DNA of 62,183 nt from Nitratireductor sp. ZSWI3 (GTDB taxonomy: Bacteria > Pseudomonadota > Alphaproteobacteria > Rhizobiales > Rhizobiaceae). The stretch spans positions 1-62,183 of the forward strand of contig NZ_JANKOF010000019.1 in assembly GCF_024655565.1 (NCBI RefSeq). The letters run 5' to 3'. Shown one piece after another: positions 16,055 to 25,199 of the stretch. The notes under the pieces were generated by a model. The model was not told the origin of the DNA. It saw only the letters and a program-made list of their open reading frames with translations, and searched no databases. The position numbers and the translations under genes are program-made. Numbering within the stretch: the first letter of the stretch is position 1; the number at the start of each line of letters is the position of its first letter.

Positions 16055-17536
16055 ATGAAAACGATCAAGTCCATCCTCGGCGGCGCGGCGCTGTTATTGG
16101 TCGCCGGGACGGCGGCCCTGGCCGCGCGCGCCGACCTCGTCGTCGGCGTCGTTCTGGAGCCTCCGCATCTCGACCCGACCGCGAGCGCCGCGGCGGCCAT
16201 CGACGAGATCCTTTATGCCAACGTCTTCCAGGGCCTGACCCGCATCGGCCGCAACGGCGAGGTGCTGCCCGCCCTTGCCGAGAGCTGGACAGTCTCCGAC
16301 GACGGCAAGACCTACACCTTCACGCTGCATTCGGACGTCAAGTTCCACGACGGGACGAGCTTCGACGCCGAGGACGTGAAATTCTCCCTCGACCGGGCGC
16401 GGGCCGACGATTCCACCAATGCGCAGAAGCAGCTTTTCGCGGCCATCGACAGTATCGAGGTGGTCGATCCGATCACCGTCAAGGTGACCCTGAAGACGCC
16501 GCAGGGCGGCTTCCTCTACAATATGGGCTGGGGAGACGCCGTCATGGTGGCGCCCGAATCGGCCGACGGCAACAAGGAGAAGCCGGTCGGGACCGGGCCC
16601 TTCACGTTCGAGAGCTGGGCCAAGGGCTCGGCCGTCAAGCTGGTCAGGAACCCCGACTACTGGGGCAAGGCGGCCGCTCTCGAAAAGGCCGAATTCCGCA
16701 TCGTGCCGGATGCGGCGGCAGCGATCCCCGCCCTCCTCTCCGGCGACGTGCAGGCTTTTCCGCAAATGCCCGCCGGCGACGCGCTGGTGCAGATCGAGAC
16801 CGACCCGCGTTTCGTCGTCAAGATCGGCTCCACCGAGGGCGAGACAATCCTTGCCATCAACAACGGCAAGGAGCCGTTCAACAATCTGAAGGTCCGCCAG
16901 GCGATCGCCCACGCGCTGAACCGCGATGAGATCATCGCCGGCAACGGCTCGGGCTACGGCACGCCGATCGGCTCGCATTTCTCGCCGGCCAACGAGGCCT
17001 ATGTGGACCTGACCGGCACCTATCCCTACGATCCGGCGAAATCCAAGGAGCTGCTCGCCGAGGCCGGCTATCCGGACGGCTTCAAGGCGACGCTGAAGCT
17101 GCCGCCGCCGCTCTATGCCCGCCAGGGCGGCGAGGTGGTCGCTTCCGAGCTGCGCCAGGTCGGGATCGAGCTGGAGATCATGCCGGTCGAATGGGCGCAG
17201 TGGCTGGAGCAGGTCTTCAAGGCCAAGGACTATGACCTCACCATCGTCTCGCACACCGAGCCCAACGACATCGACATCTATGGGCGCGACGACTACTACT
17301 TCAACTACGCCAATCCGGCCTTCAAGGAAGTGATGAACACGCTCGCTGCCACCGCCGATCCGGCCCGGCGCATCGAGCTCTACAAGACCGCGCAGAAGAT
17401 CATCGCCGAGGATGCGGTGAACGGCTTCCTGTTCCAGTTGCCGAAAGTCGGCGTGTGGGATGCGAAGCTCGAAGGCCTATGGGAGAACTCGCCCATCCAG
17501 GCCAACGATCTGACAGAGGTGAAGTGGGCAGACTAG
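16055..17536 (+). CDS. Periplasmic substrate-binding protein of a Dpp/Opp-type ABC importer
   Basis: 493 residues of the SBP_bac_5 family. A signal peptide (hydrophobic 9-22, cleavage near 'ALAARA') is followed by family segments 'LTRIGRNGEVLPALAESW', 'KTYTFTLHSDVKFHDG' and 'GTGPFTFESW'. It binds a peptide or similar solute in the periplasm and delivers it to the permease encoded by the next two genes. It follows the M20 peptidase, which hints at an N-acyl amino acid or dipeptide substrate (inference). GGAG-type ribosome site about 9 bases upstream of the ATG. Confidence 0.93.
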   Translation: MKTIKSILGGAALLLVAGTAALAARADLVVGVVLEPPHLDPTASAAAAIDEILYANVFQGLTRIGRNGEVLPALAESWTVSDDGKTYTFTLHSDVKFHDGTSFDAEDVKFSLDRARADDSTNAQKQLFAAIDSIEVVDPITVKVTLKTPQGGFLYNMGWGDAVMVAPESADGNKEKPVGTGPFTFESWAKGSAVKLVRNPDYWGKAAALEKAEFRIVPDAAAAIPALLSGDVQAFPQMPAGDALVQIETDPRFVVKIGSTEGETILAINNGKEPFNNLKVRQAIAHALNRDEIIAGNGSGYGTPIGSHFSPANEAYVDLTGTYPYDPAKSKELLAEAGYPDGFKATLKLPPPLYARQGGEVVASELRQVGIELEIMPVEWAQWLEQVFKAKDYDLTIVSHTEPNDIDIYGRDDYYFNYANPAFKEVMNTLAATADPARRIELYKTAQKIIAEDAVNGFLFQLPKVGVWDAKLEGLWENSPIQANDLTEVKWAD

Positions 17537-17595
17537 CCCATTGAGAAGGCCTGCCTGCGGGTCGCCAAGACGACGCCGCGGGCGGGACGCCCCTC

Positions 17596-18543
17596 ATGAC
17601 CGCCTATCTCGCCAAACGATTAGCCACCGGCCTCGCGACGCTGCTCGTCGCGTCGGTCGTGGTCTTCTGCGTGCTCGAGATCATGCCCGGCGATCCGGCA
17701 CTGCTGATGCTCGGCATGAACGCCGAACCTGAGGCGCTGGCGACACTGCGCGAGCAGATGGGCCTCAACCAGCCCGTCGTGCTGCGCTATCTCGACTGGG
17801 TTTGCGGGATGGCGGTGGGCGATTTCGGCCGCTCCTATACCTATTCCACGCCGGTCCACGACCTGATCGGCGAGCGCATCCTGGTCTCTCTGCCGCTCGC
17901 CATCCTGTCGCTCATCCTGTCGACGGCGATTGCCATTCCGGTCGGCATCTTCGCCGCCGCCCGGCGCGGCCGGCCGGCCGACACGGTCACCATGGGCGTG
18001 GCGCAGGTGGGCGTCGCCATTCCCAATTTCTGGTTCGCCCTGCTTCTGATCTACCTCTTCGCCGTGTGGCTGCAGCTGGTGCCGGCCGGCGGCTTTCCCG
18101 GCTGGAGCGCCGGCCTGTGGGCCGGCCTCAAGGCGCTCATCCTGCCGGCCGTCGCGCTGGCCCTGCCGCAGGCGGCGATCCTTGCCCGCGTCACCCGCTC
18201 GGCGATGCTGGAAGTGCTCGGCGAGGACTATATCCGCACCGCCCGCGCCAAGGGGATGCCGCGCCGCGTCGTCCTCTGGCACCATGCGCTACGCAACGCC
18301 ATGATCCCGGTGCTGACCATCCTCGGCCTGCAATTCGCCTTCCTCCTGGCCGGCACGATCATCATCGAGAACGTGTTCTACCTACCCGGCCTCGGCCGCC
18401 TCGTCTTCCAGGCCATCACCCAGCGCGACCTGATCGTCGTCGAGGGCGTGGTCATGCTCCTTGTCGCCGCCGTCGTCGCCGTCAACATCCTGGTGGACAT
18501 TGGCTATGCCATCGTCGACCCGCGCCTGAGGACCCGCCGATGA
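17596..18543 (+). CDS. ABC importer permease, DppB/OppB type
   Basis: 315 residues with about six membrane helices. It has the N-terminal 'TAYLAKRLATGLATLLVASV' typical of DppB and the cytoplasmic EAA loop near 'DYIRTARAKGMPRRVVLWHH', which docks the ATPase. The C-terminus 'GYAIVDPRLRTRR' is also characteristic. The stop overlaps the next start (ATGA), so translation is probably coupled. It imports the solute captured by the preceding binding protein. Confidence 0.95.
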   Translation: MTAYLAKRLATGLATLLVASVVVFCVLEIMPGDPALLMLGMNAEPEALATLREQMGLNQPVVLRYLDWVCGMAVGDFGRSYTYSTPVHDLIGERILVSLPLAILSLILSTAIAIPVGIFAAARRGRPADTVTMGVAQVGVAIPNFWFALLLIYLFAVWLQLVPAGGFPGWSAGLWAGLKALILPAVALALPQAAILARVTRSAMLEVLGEDYIRTARAKGMPRRVVLWHHALRNAMIPVLTILGLQFAFLLAGTIIIENVFYLPGLGRLVFQAITQRDLIVVEGVVMLLVAAVVAVNILVDIGYAIVDPRLRTRR

Positions 18544-19412
18544 GCCTCGATCCGACCTTACGCGAGGATCCGGCCGAGCCGCATTTCCTGTGGCTCGTCC
18601 TGTCCAACCGGTCCTTTCTGATCGGCGCCGCCGTCACGCTCGCCGTGGCGGCGATGGCGCTCCTCTCCTTCGTGTGGACGCCGCACGACATCACCAACCT
18701 CGTCGTCGCCGACCGCCTGCAGGGCTTGTCCTGGAGCCATCCGCTCGGCACGGATCATCTCGGCCGCGACATCCTGTCGATGATCATGATCGGCGCCCGC
18801 AACTCCATCGCCGTCGCCATCGTCGCCGTCGTCATCGGCATGGGCGTCGGCGTGCCGCTCGGCGCCTGGGCGGCGGCGCGCGGCGGCTGGCTCGACGACG
18901 TCCTGATGCGCTTCAACGACCTCGTCTTCGCCTTCCCCGCCCTGCTCTCGGCGATCATGATCACCGCCATCTTCGGGCCCGGCGCCGTCAACGCCATCAT
19001 CGCCATCGGCATCTTCAACGTGCCCGTCTTCGCGCGGGTGGCGCGGGCCGGCGCGCTTTCGATCTGGCCGCGCGAATTCATCCTGGCTGCGCGCGCCGCC
19101 GGCAAGAGCAGGACGCTCATCACCATCGAGCACATCCTGCCCAACATCACGGCGCTGCTGCTCGTTCAGGGCACGATCCAGTTCGCGCTCGGCATCCTCG
19201 CCGAAGCCGGCCTTTCCTATCTCGGCCTCGGCGCCCAGCCGCCCATGCCGTCCTGGGGCCGCATGCTGTTCGAGGCGCAGACCCGGATGATCGTCGCGCC
19301 GCATCTGGCGATCTTTCCGGGACTTGCAATCGTCGTCACCGTGCTCGGCCTCAACCTGCTCGGCGACGGCCTGCGCGACCTGCTCGACCCACGCCTGAGG
19401 CGCCAGCGATGA
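18540..19412 (+). CDS. ABC importer permease, DppC/OppC type
   Basis: 290 residues. A hydrophilic N-terminus, one helix, then the BPD_transp_1 domain with 'HPLGTDHLGRDILSMIMIGA', the DppC hallmark, and the EAA loop around 'REFILAARAAGKSRT'. It ends 'LRDLLDPRLRRQR'. It forms the heterodimeric channel with the upstream permease. Both junctions are 4-base ATGA overlaps (18540 and 19409), which shows a tightly coupled operon. Confidence 0.95.
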   Translation: MSLDPTLREDPAEPHFLWLVLSNRSFLIGAAVTLAVAAMALLSFVWTPHDITNLVVADRLQGLSWSHPLGTDHLGRDILSMIMIGARNSIAVAIVAVVIGMGVGVPLGAWAAARGGWLDDVLMRFNDLVFAFPALLSAIMITAIFGPGAVNAIIAIGIFNVPVFARVARAGALSIWPREFILAARAAGKSRTLITIEHILPNITALLLVQGTIQFALGILAEAGLSYLGLGAQPPMPSWGRMLFEAQTRMIVAPHLAIFPGLAIVVTVLGLNLLGDGLRDLLDPRLRRQR

Positions 19413-21037
19413 GCCTGCTCTCCATCGAAAACCTGTCGCTCGACATCGCCGGGCTGCCGATTCTCAAGGATGTCGACCTGTCCGTCGAGCCGGGCGAGGT
19501 TTTGGGACTCGTCGGCGAATCGGGATCGGGCAAGTCCATGACGGCGCTGACGGTCATGCAGCTCCTGCCGGAGGCGGCGCGCACGCAAGGCCGGGTCACC
19601 TTCGACGGGATCGATATCCTGGCCGCCCCCGAGGAGGCCATGTGCCGCCTGCGCGGCGACGATATCGGCATGGTGTTCCAGGAACCGATGACGGCGCTCA
19701 ACCCGGTCAAGACCATTGGCGAGCAGGTGGCCGAGGGCATTCGCTGGCACACCGGCGCCAACCGGGCCGACGCCGAGGCGCGGGCCCGCGCTATCCTCGA
19801 CCGGGTCGGACTGCCCGAGGCAAAATTTCCGCTGACGCGCTTCCCGCACGAACTTTCCGGCGGCCAGCGTCAGCGCGTCGTGATCGCCATCGCCTGCGCA
19901 CTGAAGCCCAAGCTTCTGATCGCCGACGAGCCGACCACGGCGCTCGACGTGGTGCTGCAGGCGCAGATCCTGGATCTCCTGCGTGATCTGGTGGACGAGA
20001 ACCGGATGGGCCTGCTGCTCATCTCGCACGATCTCGCGGTCGTCGCCGAGATGGCCGACCGGGTGACGATCATGCGGCACGGCGAGGTCGTCGATGCCGG
20101 TCGCACGGCCGGAATTCTGACCGAGCAGCGCCACCCTTACACGCGCCGGCTCGCCGAGGCATCGACGCATGTGCCGGCGCGAGCGCGCACCGAACCCTCC
20201 GGCGAAGACCGGAAAGCGCTGCTCGACGTCTCCGGCGTCACCCGCGACTACCCCGGTCGCCGCAAAGGCTTCTTCTCGCGGGCCGAGCCCTTCCGCGCCG
20301 TCGACAATGTCAGCTTCTCCCTGGCGCCCGGCCACGCCGTCGCGCTGGTCGGGCGCTCCGGCTGCGGAAAATCGACGCTGGCGCGCATGATCCTGGCGCT
20401 CGACCGGCCGACCGCCGGCGAAATCCGCCTGGCGGGAGAAGCCCTGGGCGACAAGAGCGAGGCGGAACTGCGCAGCGCCCGCCGCAACATGCAGGTCGTG
20501 TTTCAGGACCCCTACGGCTCGTTCAACCCGCGCCACCGGGTCGAACGGCTGGTGGCCGAGCCGCTGCATCTCCTCGACAAGCGGCCCACGGCCGCCGAAC
20601 GGCGCGAACAGGTGGCCGAGGCGCTGCACGATGTCGGCCTTTCTCCCTCCGACATGGACAAGTTCCCGCACCAGTTCTCCGGCGGCCAGCGCCAGCGCAT
20701 CTCGATCGCCCGTGCCATCATCACCCGCCCCAGGCTCATCGTCGCCGACGAGCCCGTCTCGGCGCTCGACGTGTCGATCCGGGCGCAGATCCTCGATCTG
20801 TTCGCCGACCTCAACCAGCGGCTCGACCTCACCTATCTCTTCATCACCCACGACTTGACCGTTGCCCGGGCGATCACCGACGAGGTGATGGTCATGGATG
20901 AGGGGCGGATCGTCGAGCGCGGCCGGACGCAGGAAGTGCTGAAGCATCCACGGACGGCGCCGGCACGGGCGCTGGTCGACGCGGCGCCGGACCTTGAACG
21001 TGCGCTAGCGGCTCGGCGCGGCGATAAGGCGCTCTGA
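19409..21037 (+). CDS. ABC importer ATPase with two fused nucleotide-binding domains (DppD-DppF fusion)
   Basis: 542 residues made of two complete ATPase halves. The first has Walker A 'GESGSGKS' (36-43), signature 'LSGGQRQRV' and Walker B 'LLIADEPTTALD'. The second has Walker A 'GRSGCGKS' (about 314-322), signature 'FSGGQRQRI' (about 424) and 'LIVADEPVSALD'. E. coli DppD and DppF are separate genes; fused forms are common in Rhizobiales. Between them is a short linker with the oligopeptide-type C-terminal extension of the first half. It powers the transporter of the preceding genes and is the last gene of the operon. Confidence 0.95.
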   Translation: MSLLSIENLSLDIAGLPILKDVDLSVEPGEVLGLVGESGSGKSMTALTVMQLLPEAARTQGRVTFDGIDILAAPEEAMCRLRGDDIGMVFQEPMTALNPVKTIGEQVAEGIRWHTGANRADAEARARAILDRVGLPEAKFPLTRFPHELSGGQRQRVVIAIACALKPKLLIADEPTTALDVVLQAQILDLLRDLVDENRMGLLLISHDLAVVAEMADRVTIMRHGEVVDAGRTAGILTEQRHPYTRRLAEASTHVPARARTEPSGEDRKALLDVSGVTRDYPGRRKGFFSRAEPFRAVDNVSFSLAPGHAVALVGRSGCGKSTLARMILALDRPTAGEIRLAGEALGDKSEAELRSARRNMQVVFQDPYGSFNPRHRVERLVAEPLHLLDKRPTAAERREQVAEALHDVGLSPSDMDKFPHQFSGGQRQRISIARAIITRPRLIVADEPVSALDVSIRAQILDLFADLNQRLDLTYLFITHDLTVARAITDEVMVMDEGRIVERGRTQEVLKHPRTAPARALVDAAPDLERALAARRGDKAL

Positions 21038-21142
21038 CCCGATCATTGCGCTATTCGCCTTTCCCGGCATGAAAGGATCGCAAGGCACTGGAAAATAAAA
21101 ATAATCCGGAACTCGTGGAAGCGCAAAAACTCGGGCAGACGG

Positions 21143-21568
21143 CTACCCGTTCTTGCCGGTGATCTCGGCGAGGTCGGCGTCGCCCAGCGCCAGGATCTCG
21201 CCGACCCGTGCCGCCAGACGTTCATGTCGCGGTTTCAGGTCGGGATCGCCGGTGGCGATCTGCAGGAGCAGCTTCGCCAGGATCAGCCGGTGTCCGCGCC
21301 CGCTTCCGCGCAGCCCGATGCGGGCCTGGGCCACCTCACGGTCGCCCTCGAGCATGGTGACGGCCGATACGATCTCACCGGCATCGGCCTCGGCGACGCC
21401 GAACGCGCTGATGGCGATCCGTTGCAAAACCGCCGTTTCGCGTTCTCCGGGAGCCTCGTCGGACATTGCCAGGCGCAGCAACAGGAGCGATTCCGCGACA
21501 AGCACATGCGCCGCGGCCGTCTTGTCGGTGTTCGAGGGCCCGGCGCCCGAGGATGGCGTTGCTGACAT
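21143..21568 (-). CDS. TerB-like small protein
   Basis: 141 residues, largely helical. The segment from about 20 to 60 ('VAESLLLLRLAMSDEAPGER' and following 'ETAVLQRIAISAFGVAEADA') resembles the TerB (tellurite resistance B) four-helix fold, and 'HERLAARVGEILALGDADLA' may be its last part. Cytoplasmic; no signal peptide. AGGA about 8 bases upstream supports the ATG at 21568. Genes on either side give no functional hint. The TerB call is moderate, as the acidic metal-site positions are not obvious. Confidence 0.55.
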   Translation of the reverse strand: MSATPSSGAGPSNTDKTAAAHVLVAESLLLLRLAMSDEAPGERETAVLQRIAISAFGVAEADAGEIVSAVTMLEGDREVAQARIGLRGSGRGHRLILAKLLLQIATGDPDLKPRHERLAARVGEILALGDADLAEITGKNG

Positions 21569-21625
21569 CGCCCGTTTCCTGTTCTTCTGGCGCCCTGAGG
21601 TCGCGACCCGTTGATCTTGAGCCTA

Positions 21626-21673
21626 GCGCATCGGCCCGAAAATCGAAATCGATTTTCGGAAAGCACGGTGCGC
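21626..21673. repeat. Palindrome CCGAAAATCGA/TCGATTTTCGG with GCGCA/TGCGC outer arms
   Basis: The inner arms at 21636-21646 and 21649-21659 are perfect. Outer arms GCGCA (21626-21630) and TGCGC (21669-21673) close the structure. The motif 'GCATCGGCCCGAAAATCG' is, from memory, a widespread intergenic palindrome in Rhizobiales. Confidence 0.75.
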
Positions 21674-21699
21674 AGATTCAAGGACTTACAGCATTCTTG

Positions 21700-21849
21700 G
21701 TGCATGGTTCGGCAAGGTCACTATGAGGGAGGCAGTGGTTGCAAAACCGTTTGCAAATACCTCGGTCCTGCCGCCCCCCCCTCATAGTGACCGTGTCGAA
21801 TCACGCACGACGCTGTTGCCACGAGACCAGACATCACCGAAATCGTCAT
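21700..21849. repeat. Long stem-loop repeat, copy 1 (diverged)
   Basis: Arms 21700-21729 and 21779-21808 pair at 26 of 30 positions around GTCACTATGAGGG / CCCTCATAGTGAC. A tail of about 40 bases (21809-21849) matches the tail of the copy at 32292-32454, so both hairpin and tail belong to the element. It contains a run of C at 21773-21781. Confidence 0.75.
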
Positions 21850-21982
21850 ATGTCCCGCATTGTGCGGCTTGCGCAAACCCATCCTTTGTGGTGCAACCGC
21901 GCACCTTCCCGCCTGGCTACAGCATTCTGCAGTCAGGCGGACTCACCTGACATCCGCGGAAATGCGGAAAACAACGCAATGG

Positions 21983-22018
21983 AGCGTCCCTTGTGCGTCC
22001 AAACGGACGCACGGCGCT
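21983..22018. repeat. Palindrome GTGCGTCC/GGACGCAC with AGCG/CGCT ends, copy 1
   Basis: Arms 21993-22000 and 22005-22012 are perfect; AGCG (21983-21986) and CGCT (22015-22018) extend it. Its right edge is only 13 bases before the ATG of the TSUP gene, so the repeat forms the leader of that mRNA if transcription starts upstream. A related copy is at 23077-23120. Confidence 0.7.
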
Positions 22019-22031
22019 GTAGTCGTGCCTG

Positions 22032-22817
22032 ATGTTTGAAGCAAGCCTCGAAATTCTTCTTCTTCTGATTTTGGTCGGATTCTTTGCCGGTTTCATGGAC
22101 GCCATCGCCGGTGGCGGTGGCCTGATCACCATTCCGGCCCTGCTGCTCGCCGGCTTTCCCCCGGTCCAGGCGCTCGGAACCAACAAGCTCCAAGGCCTGT
22201 TCGGAACGGGCGCGGCAGCCTATGCCTATGCCAAGGGCGGACACGTCAACATCGGCGGCCAGTTGCGACCGGCGCTGCTCGCTTTTATCGCGGCGATCGC
22301 CGGCGCATCGGTCGCCACCATCCTGCCCGCGGCGCTTCTGTGCGGCATGATGCCGGTGCTGCTGATCGCTGTCGCCGTCTATTTCGCCTTCAAGCCGAAT
22401 CTCAACGACATCGATCGGGCACAGCGCCTCTCGCCTGCCCTGTTCGGCTTCACCGTAGCGCCCTTTCTCGGCTTCTACGACGGCGCCTTCGGCCCGGGAA
22501 CGGGATCGTTCCTGATGCTCGCCTTCGTCGGCCTGGCCGGCCAGGGCGTCCTCAAGGCCACCGCGCACACGAAATTCCTCAATTTCGCCTCCAATGTCGG
22601 CGGCTTCGCCGCCTTCGCCGTTTTCGGCGCCATTTCCTGGAAGACGGGGCTTCTGATGGGCATGGCGCAGATCGCCGGAGCGCGGATCGGCGCGGCCTTC
22701 GCCATGAAGAAGGGCGCACGCGTGATCAAGCCCCTGCTGGTGCTCGTCTGCCTGGCGCTGGCCGCGCGGCTTCTGAGCGACCCGGACAACCCGTTGCTGC
22801 GCTCTATTGGTCTATAA
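22032..22817 (+). CDS. TSUP (TauE/SafE) family membrane permease
   Basis: 261 residues with about seven to eight hydrophobic segments. The family-typical N-terminal repeat is 'GFFAGFMDAIAGGGGLITIP', with 'LLAGFPPVQALGTNKLQGLF' after it. A second related half contains 'FLGFYDGAFGPGTGSFLMLA'. TSUP proteins export or import small sulfur-containing or organic anions across the inner membrane; substrate unknown here. No good ribosome site precedes the ATG, and a palindromic repeat ends 13 bases before it. Confidence 0.92.
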   Translation: MFEASLEILLLLILVGFFAGFMDAIAGGGGLITIPALLLAGFPPVQALGTNKLQGLFGTGAAAYAYAKGGHVNIGGQLRPALLAFIAAIAGASVATILPAALLCGMMPVLLIAVAVYFAFKPNLNDIDRAQRLSPALFGFTVAPFLGFYDGAFGPGTGSFLMLAFVGLAGQGVLKATAHTKFLNFASNVGGFAAFAVFGAISWKTGLLMGMAQIAGARIGAAFAMKKGARVIKPLLVLVCLALAARLLSDPDNPLLRSIGL

Positions 22818-22866
22818 GTCGCCGGCCCGGCTAGGGTTCTGTCTCATGACAGAATTCGAGGACCAC

Positions 22867-23037
22867 ATGACACTCAACCCACCCACCAAGCTCGTCTTCC
22901 TGCTGAGTCTCGTGATCGCCATCGTCGCGATCGTCGCAGCCTTCAACGTGCTTCCGTTCCTGCCCGTCCCGGCCATGTGGATCATGGCGATCGCCTATGT
23001 GCTGCTGGCGGCGGGCTGCGTCTTCAAGGGAATGTAG
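22867..23037 (+). CDS. Small two-helix membrane protein
   Basis: 56 residues from the ATG at 22867, which has GAGGA 5-6 bases upstream. Two hydrophobic helices (about 8-27 and 33-51) are separated by 'PFLPVP', with very short polar ends. Similar tiny proteins occur in Rhizobiales after transporters, but I know no function. It follows the TSUP gene by 49 bases and may be co-transcribed with it. Confidence 0.65.
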   Translation: MTLNPPTKLVFLLSLVIAIVAIVAAFNVLPFLPVPAMWIMAIAYVLLAAGCVFKGM

Positions 23038-23076
23038 ACCGACGCGCTTCGTTTTTCGTCGGCTGCAAGTTCCCCT

Positions 23077-23120
23077 GCAGCGCCCTTTATGCGCCTGAGC
23101 GGACGCACAAAGGACGCTGC
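23077..23120. repeat. Stem-loop repeat, copy 2 of the GGACGCAC family
   Basis: Arm GCAGCGCCCTTTATGCGCC (from 23077) pairs imperfectly with GGACGCACAAAGGACGCTGC (23101-23120), 16 of 20 positions. The word GCTGCAAGTTC occurs on both sides (23062 and 23116). It is in the 276-base gap between the two-helix protein and the VOC gene, which otherwise shows nothing I can name. Confidence 0.65.
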
Positions 23121-23313
23121 AAGTTCTCGAATATGCGCATCGAATTCTCCGAAAGGCTGATTCGGCTTTCGACCCCAAGTCCGGCCGCTTCCGCCATTGC
23201 CAGGCCGCACCGCCGGGCGACCCACTTGCCAAAGGATGGCGGGTGACATTTCTTGAAGACTGGCGGGCCGCGCCATGCGAGGCTGCGACGCGTTCAAGAA
23301 TGGGAGACCGAGC

Positions 23314-23727
23314 ATGATCGAGACCGTTGCCGAACCACCACGGATCTATCCCACCTTCCGCTACCGCGATGCCGCCCGCATGACGGACTGGCTTTGCGAG
23401 GCCTTCGGCTTCACCATCCATTCCAGGCACGAGAACCGGGGGCGCCTGGTGCACGCCGAACTGGCGTTCGGTTCATCCATGATCATGCTCGGCGAGACCG
23501 CAGAGGACGAATATGGTGCGATGATCGGCGGCCCCGGACATGCCGGCGGAAAATCGGTCTATATCGCGATCGACGACCCCGACCGCCTCTTCGCCCGCGC
23601 CACGCAGGCGGGCGCAAAGATCCTGCAAGGTCTGACCGAGCGGGACTACGGCAGCCGCGAGTTCATCTGCGCAGATCCTGAAGGCAATATCTGGTGCTTC
23701 GGCACTTACTGGCCGAAGGCCGGCTGA
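23314..23727 (+). CDS. VOC (glyoxalase/bleomycin-resistance) family protein
   Basis: 137 residues forming one VOC module: '[20 protein letters not shown]' at the N-terminus and the usual end '[15 protein letters not shown]'. This matches the PhnB/YetH-like branch that lacks an obvious full set of metal ligands, so enzymatic activity is uncertain. The ATG at 23314 has GGGAGA 6 bases upstream, better than the upstream start at 23275. It converges with cobQ, with two bases between stops. Confidence 0.85.
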   Translation: MIETVAEPPRIYPTFRYRDAARMTDWLCEAFGFTIHSRHENRGRLVHAELAFGSSMIMLGETAEDEYGAMIGGPGHAGGKSVYIAIDDPDRLFARATQAGAKILQGLTERDYGSREFICADPEGNIWCFGTYWPKAG

Positions 23728-23729
23728 CT

Positions 23730-25199
23730 TCAGCGCGCCGCAGCCAGCAGCGCATCGCAATCGAGATGGGCTTCCAGCCTGGCCGCGACGGCGTCGAGCG
23801 CCGCCTCCACCGACCGGCGGTGATCGGCGCCGCCGGTCTCGATGCCGAAGTCGCGCAGGAACCGGGCGCGGAACCGGTCGGAACCGAACAGCCCGTGGAG
23901 ATAGGTCCCGAACACCTTGCCGTCGGCCGACATCGCACCGTCCAGGCGGTCATCGATCAGTGCCACCGGCCGGCCGCAGTCCGGCCCTTGCGTGCGTCCG
24001 ATGTGGATCTCGTAACCCGAGAGCGGCACGTCGTAGCGCGGCGAGTGCGCCAAAACCTCGCGCACGGCCTTGTGCGGCTGCATCGTGGTTTCGACATCAA
24101 GCAGCCCCAGCCCCTCGGCCCGCCCCGCCTCGCCCTCCAGCCCCTCCGGGTCGTCGACGAAGCGGCCGAGCATCTGATAGCCGCCGCAAAGGCCGGCGAT
24201 GTGACCGCCGCGCGCCCGGTGCGCCCTCAGGTCCTCGTCCCAGCCCTGCCGGCGCAGGAAGGCGAGATCGCCCACCGTCGACTTGGAGCCGGGGATGACG
24301 ACGAGGCCGGCATCGCGAGGCAGCCGCTCGCCCGGCGGCACGAACACCACCTCGACCTCCGGTTCCGCCGACAACGGGTCGAGATCGTCGAAATTGGCGA
24401 TGCGCGACAGCATCGGCACGGCGACCTTCAGCTTCGCGGCCAGCGGGCTCGCGCGGCGCGCCAGCGTCACCGAATCCTCGGCCGGCAGGCGGGCCGCCTC
24501 ATGCAGCCACGGCACCACTCCGAAGGACCGCCAGCCGGTGAAGCGGTTGATGGCGGCAAGCCCCTCGTCGAACAGCGAGAGATCGCCGCGGAACTTGTTG
24601 ACGATATAGCCGGCGATCATCCGCCGGTCCTCCTCGTCGAGGATGAGATGGGTGCCGGCGAGCGCGGCGATCACCCCGCCGCGGTCAATGTCTCCGACCA
24701 GCACCACCGGCACGCCGGCGCGCGTGGCAAAGCCCATATTGGCGATGTCGCGGGCCCGCAGGTTGATCTCAGCCGGCGAGCCCGCCCCCTCGACGATGAC
24801 GAGATCGGCTTCGGCGCGCAGCCGCTCGAACGATGCCAGCACCGCCTCCAGAAGCTCGCCCTTGCGCTGCTGATAATCGTGCGCCCTGGACGAGCCGCGC
24901 GCCTTGCCGTGAACGACGAGCTGCGCGCCCGTGTCGGTCTCCGGCTTGATCAGCACCGGGTTCATGTCGACGCTCGGCGCCACGCCGCAGGCCAGCGCCT
25001 GCAGCCATTGGGCGCGGCCGATCTCGCCCATCTCTCCGGTCCCCGGGATGGCCGCGACAGCAGCGTTGTTGGACATGTTCTGCGGCTTGAACGGGCGCAC
25101 GGTGAGGCCGCGCTGGCGCGCCACCCGGCACAGGCCCGCCACCAGAACGGACTTGCCGACATCCGAGCCCGTCCCCTGCAACATGATGGCTCGCGCCAT
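23730..25199 (-). CDS. cobQ: Cobyric acid synthase
   Basis: 489 residues, normal for CobQ/CbiP. It amidates four side chains of adenosylcobyrinic acid a,c-diamide using glutamine and ATP, in the cytoplasm. The N-terminal ATP-binding domain has 'MLQGTGSDVGKSVLVAGLCR', the 'PFKPQNMSNNAAV' motif and 'LVIVEGAGSPAEINL'. The C-terminal glutaminase domain has nucleophile Cys in 'IAGLCGGYQML' (about 335) and His in 'TYLHGLF' (about 430). No other cobalamin biosynthesis gene is next to it. Confidence 0.96.
   Translation of the reverse strand: MARAIMLQGTGSDVGKSVLVAGLCRVARQRGLTVRPFKPQNMSNNAAVAAIPGTGEMGEIGRAQWLQALACGVAPSVDMNPVLIKPETDTGAQLVVHGKARGSSRAHDYQQRKGELLEAVLASFERLRAEADLVIVEGAGSPAEINLRARDIANMGFATRAGVPVVLVGDIDRGGVIAALAGTHLILDEEDRRMIAGYIVNKFRGDLSLFDEGLAAINRFTGWRSFGVVPWLHEAARLPAEDSVTLARRASPLAAKLKVAVPMLSRIANFDDLDPLSAEPEVEVVFVPPGERLPRDAGLVVIPGSKSTVGDLAFLRRQGWDEDLRAHRARGGHIAGLCGGYQMLGRFVDDPEGLEGEAGRAEGLGLLDVETTMQPHKAVREVLAHSPRYDVPLSGYEIHIGRTQGPDCGRPVALIDDRLDGAMSADGKVFGTYLHGLFGSDRFRARFLRDFGIETGGADHRRSVEAALDAVAARLEAHLDCDALLAAAR

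Larger units (their letters stand above)
21569..22031. other. 463-base intergenic mosaic of repeats
   Basis: Lies between divergent TerB-like and TSUP genes. It holds three separate palindromic elements (21626-21673, 21700-21849 and 21983-22018), listed individually. Little unique DNA remains, and I see no gene in it. Short open frames across it read repeat sequence. Confidence 0.7.

Noticed and set aside
21153-21614. A 153-codon plus-strand frame opposite the TerB-like gene
   Set aside because: No ribosome site or motif; the minus-strand frame has a good start and a helical, TerB-like sequence.
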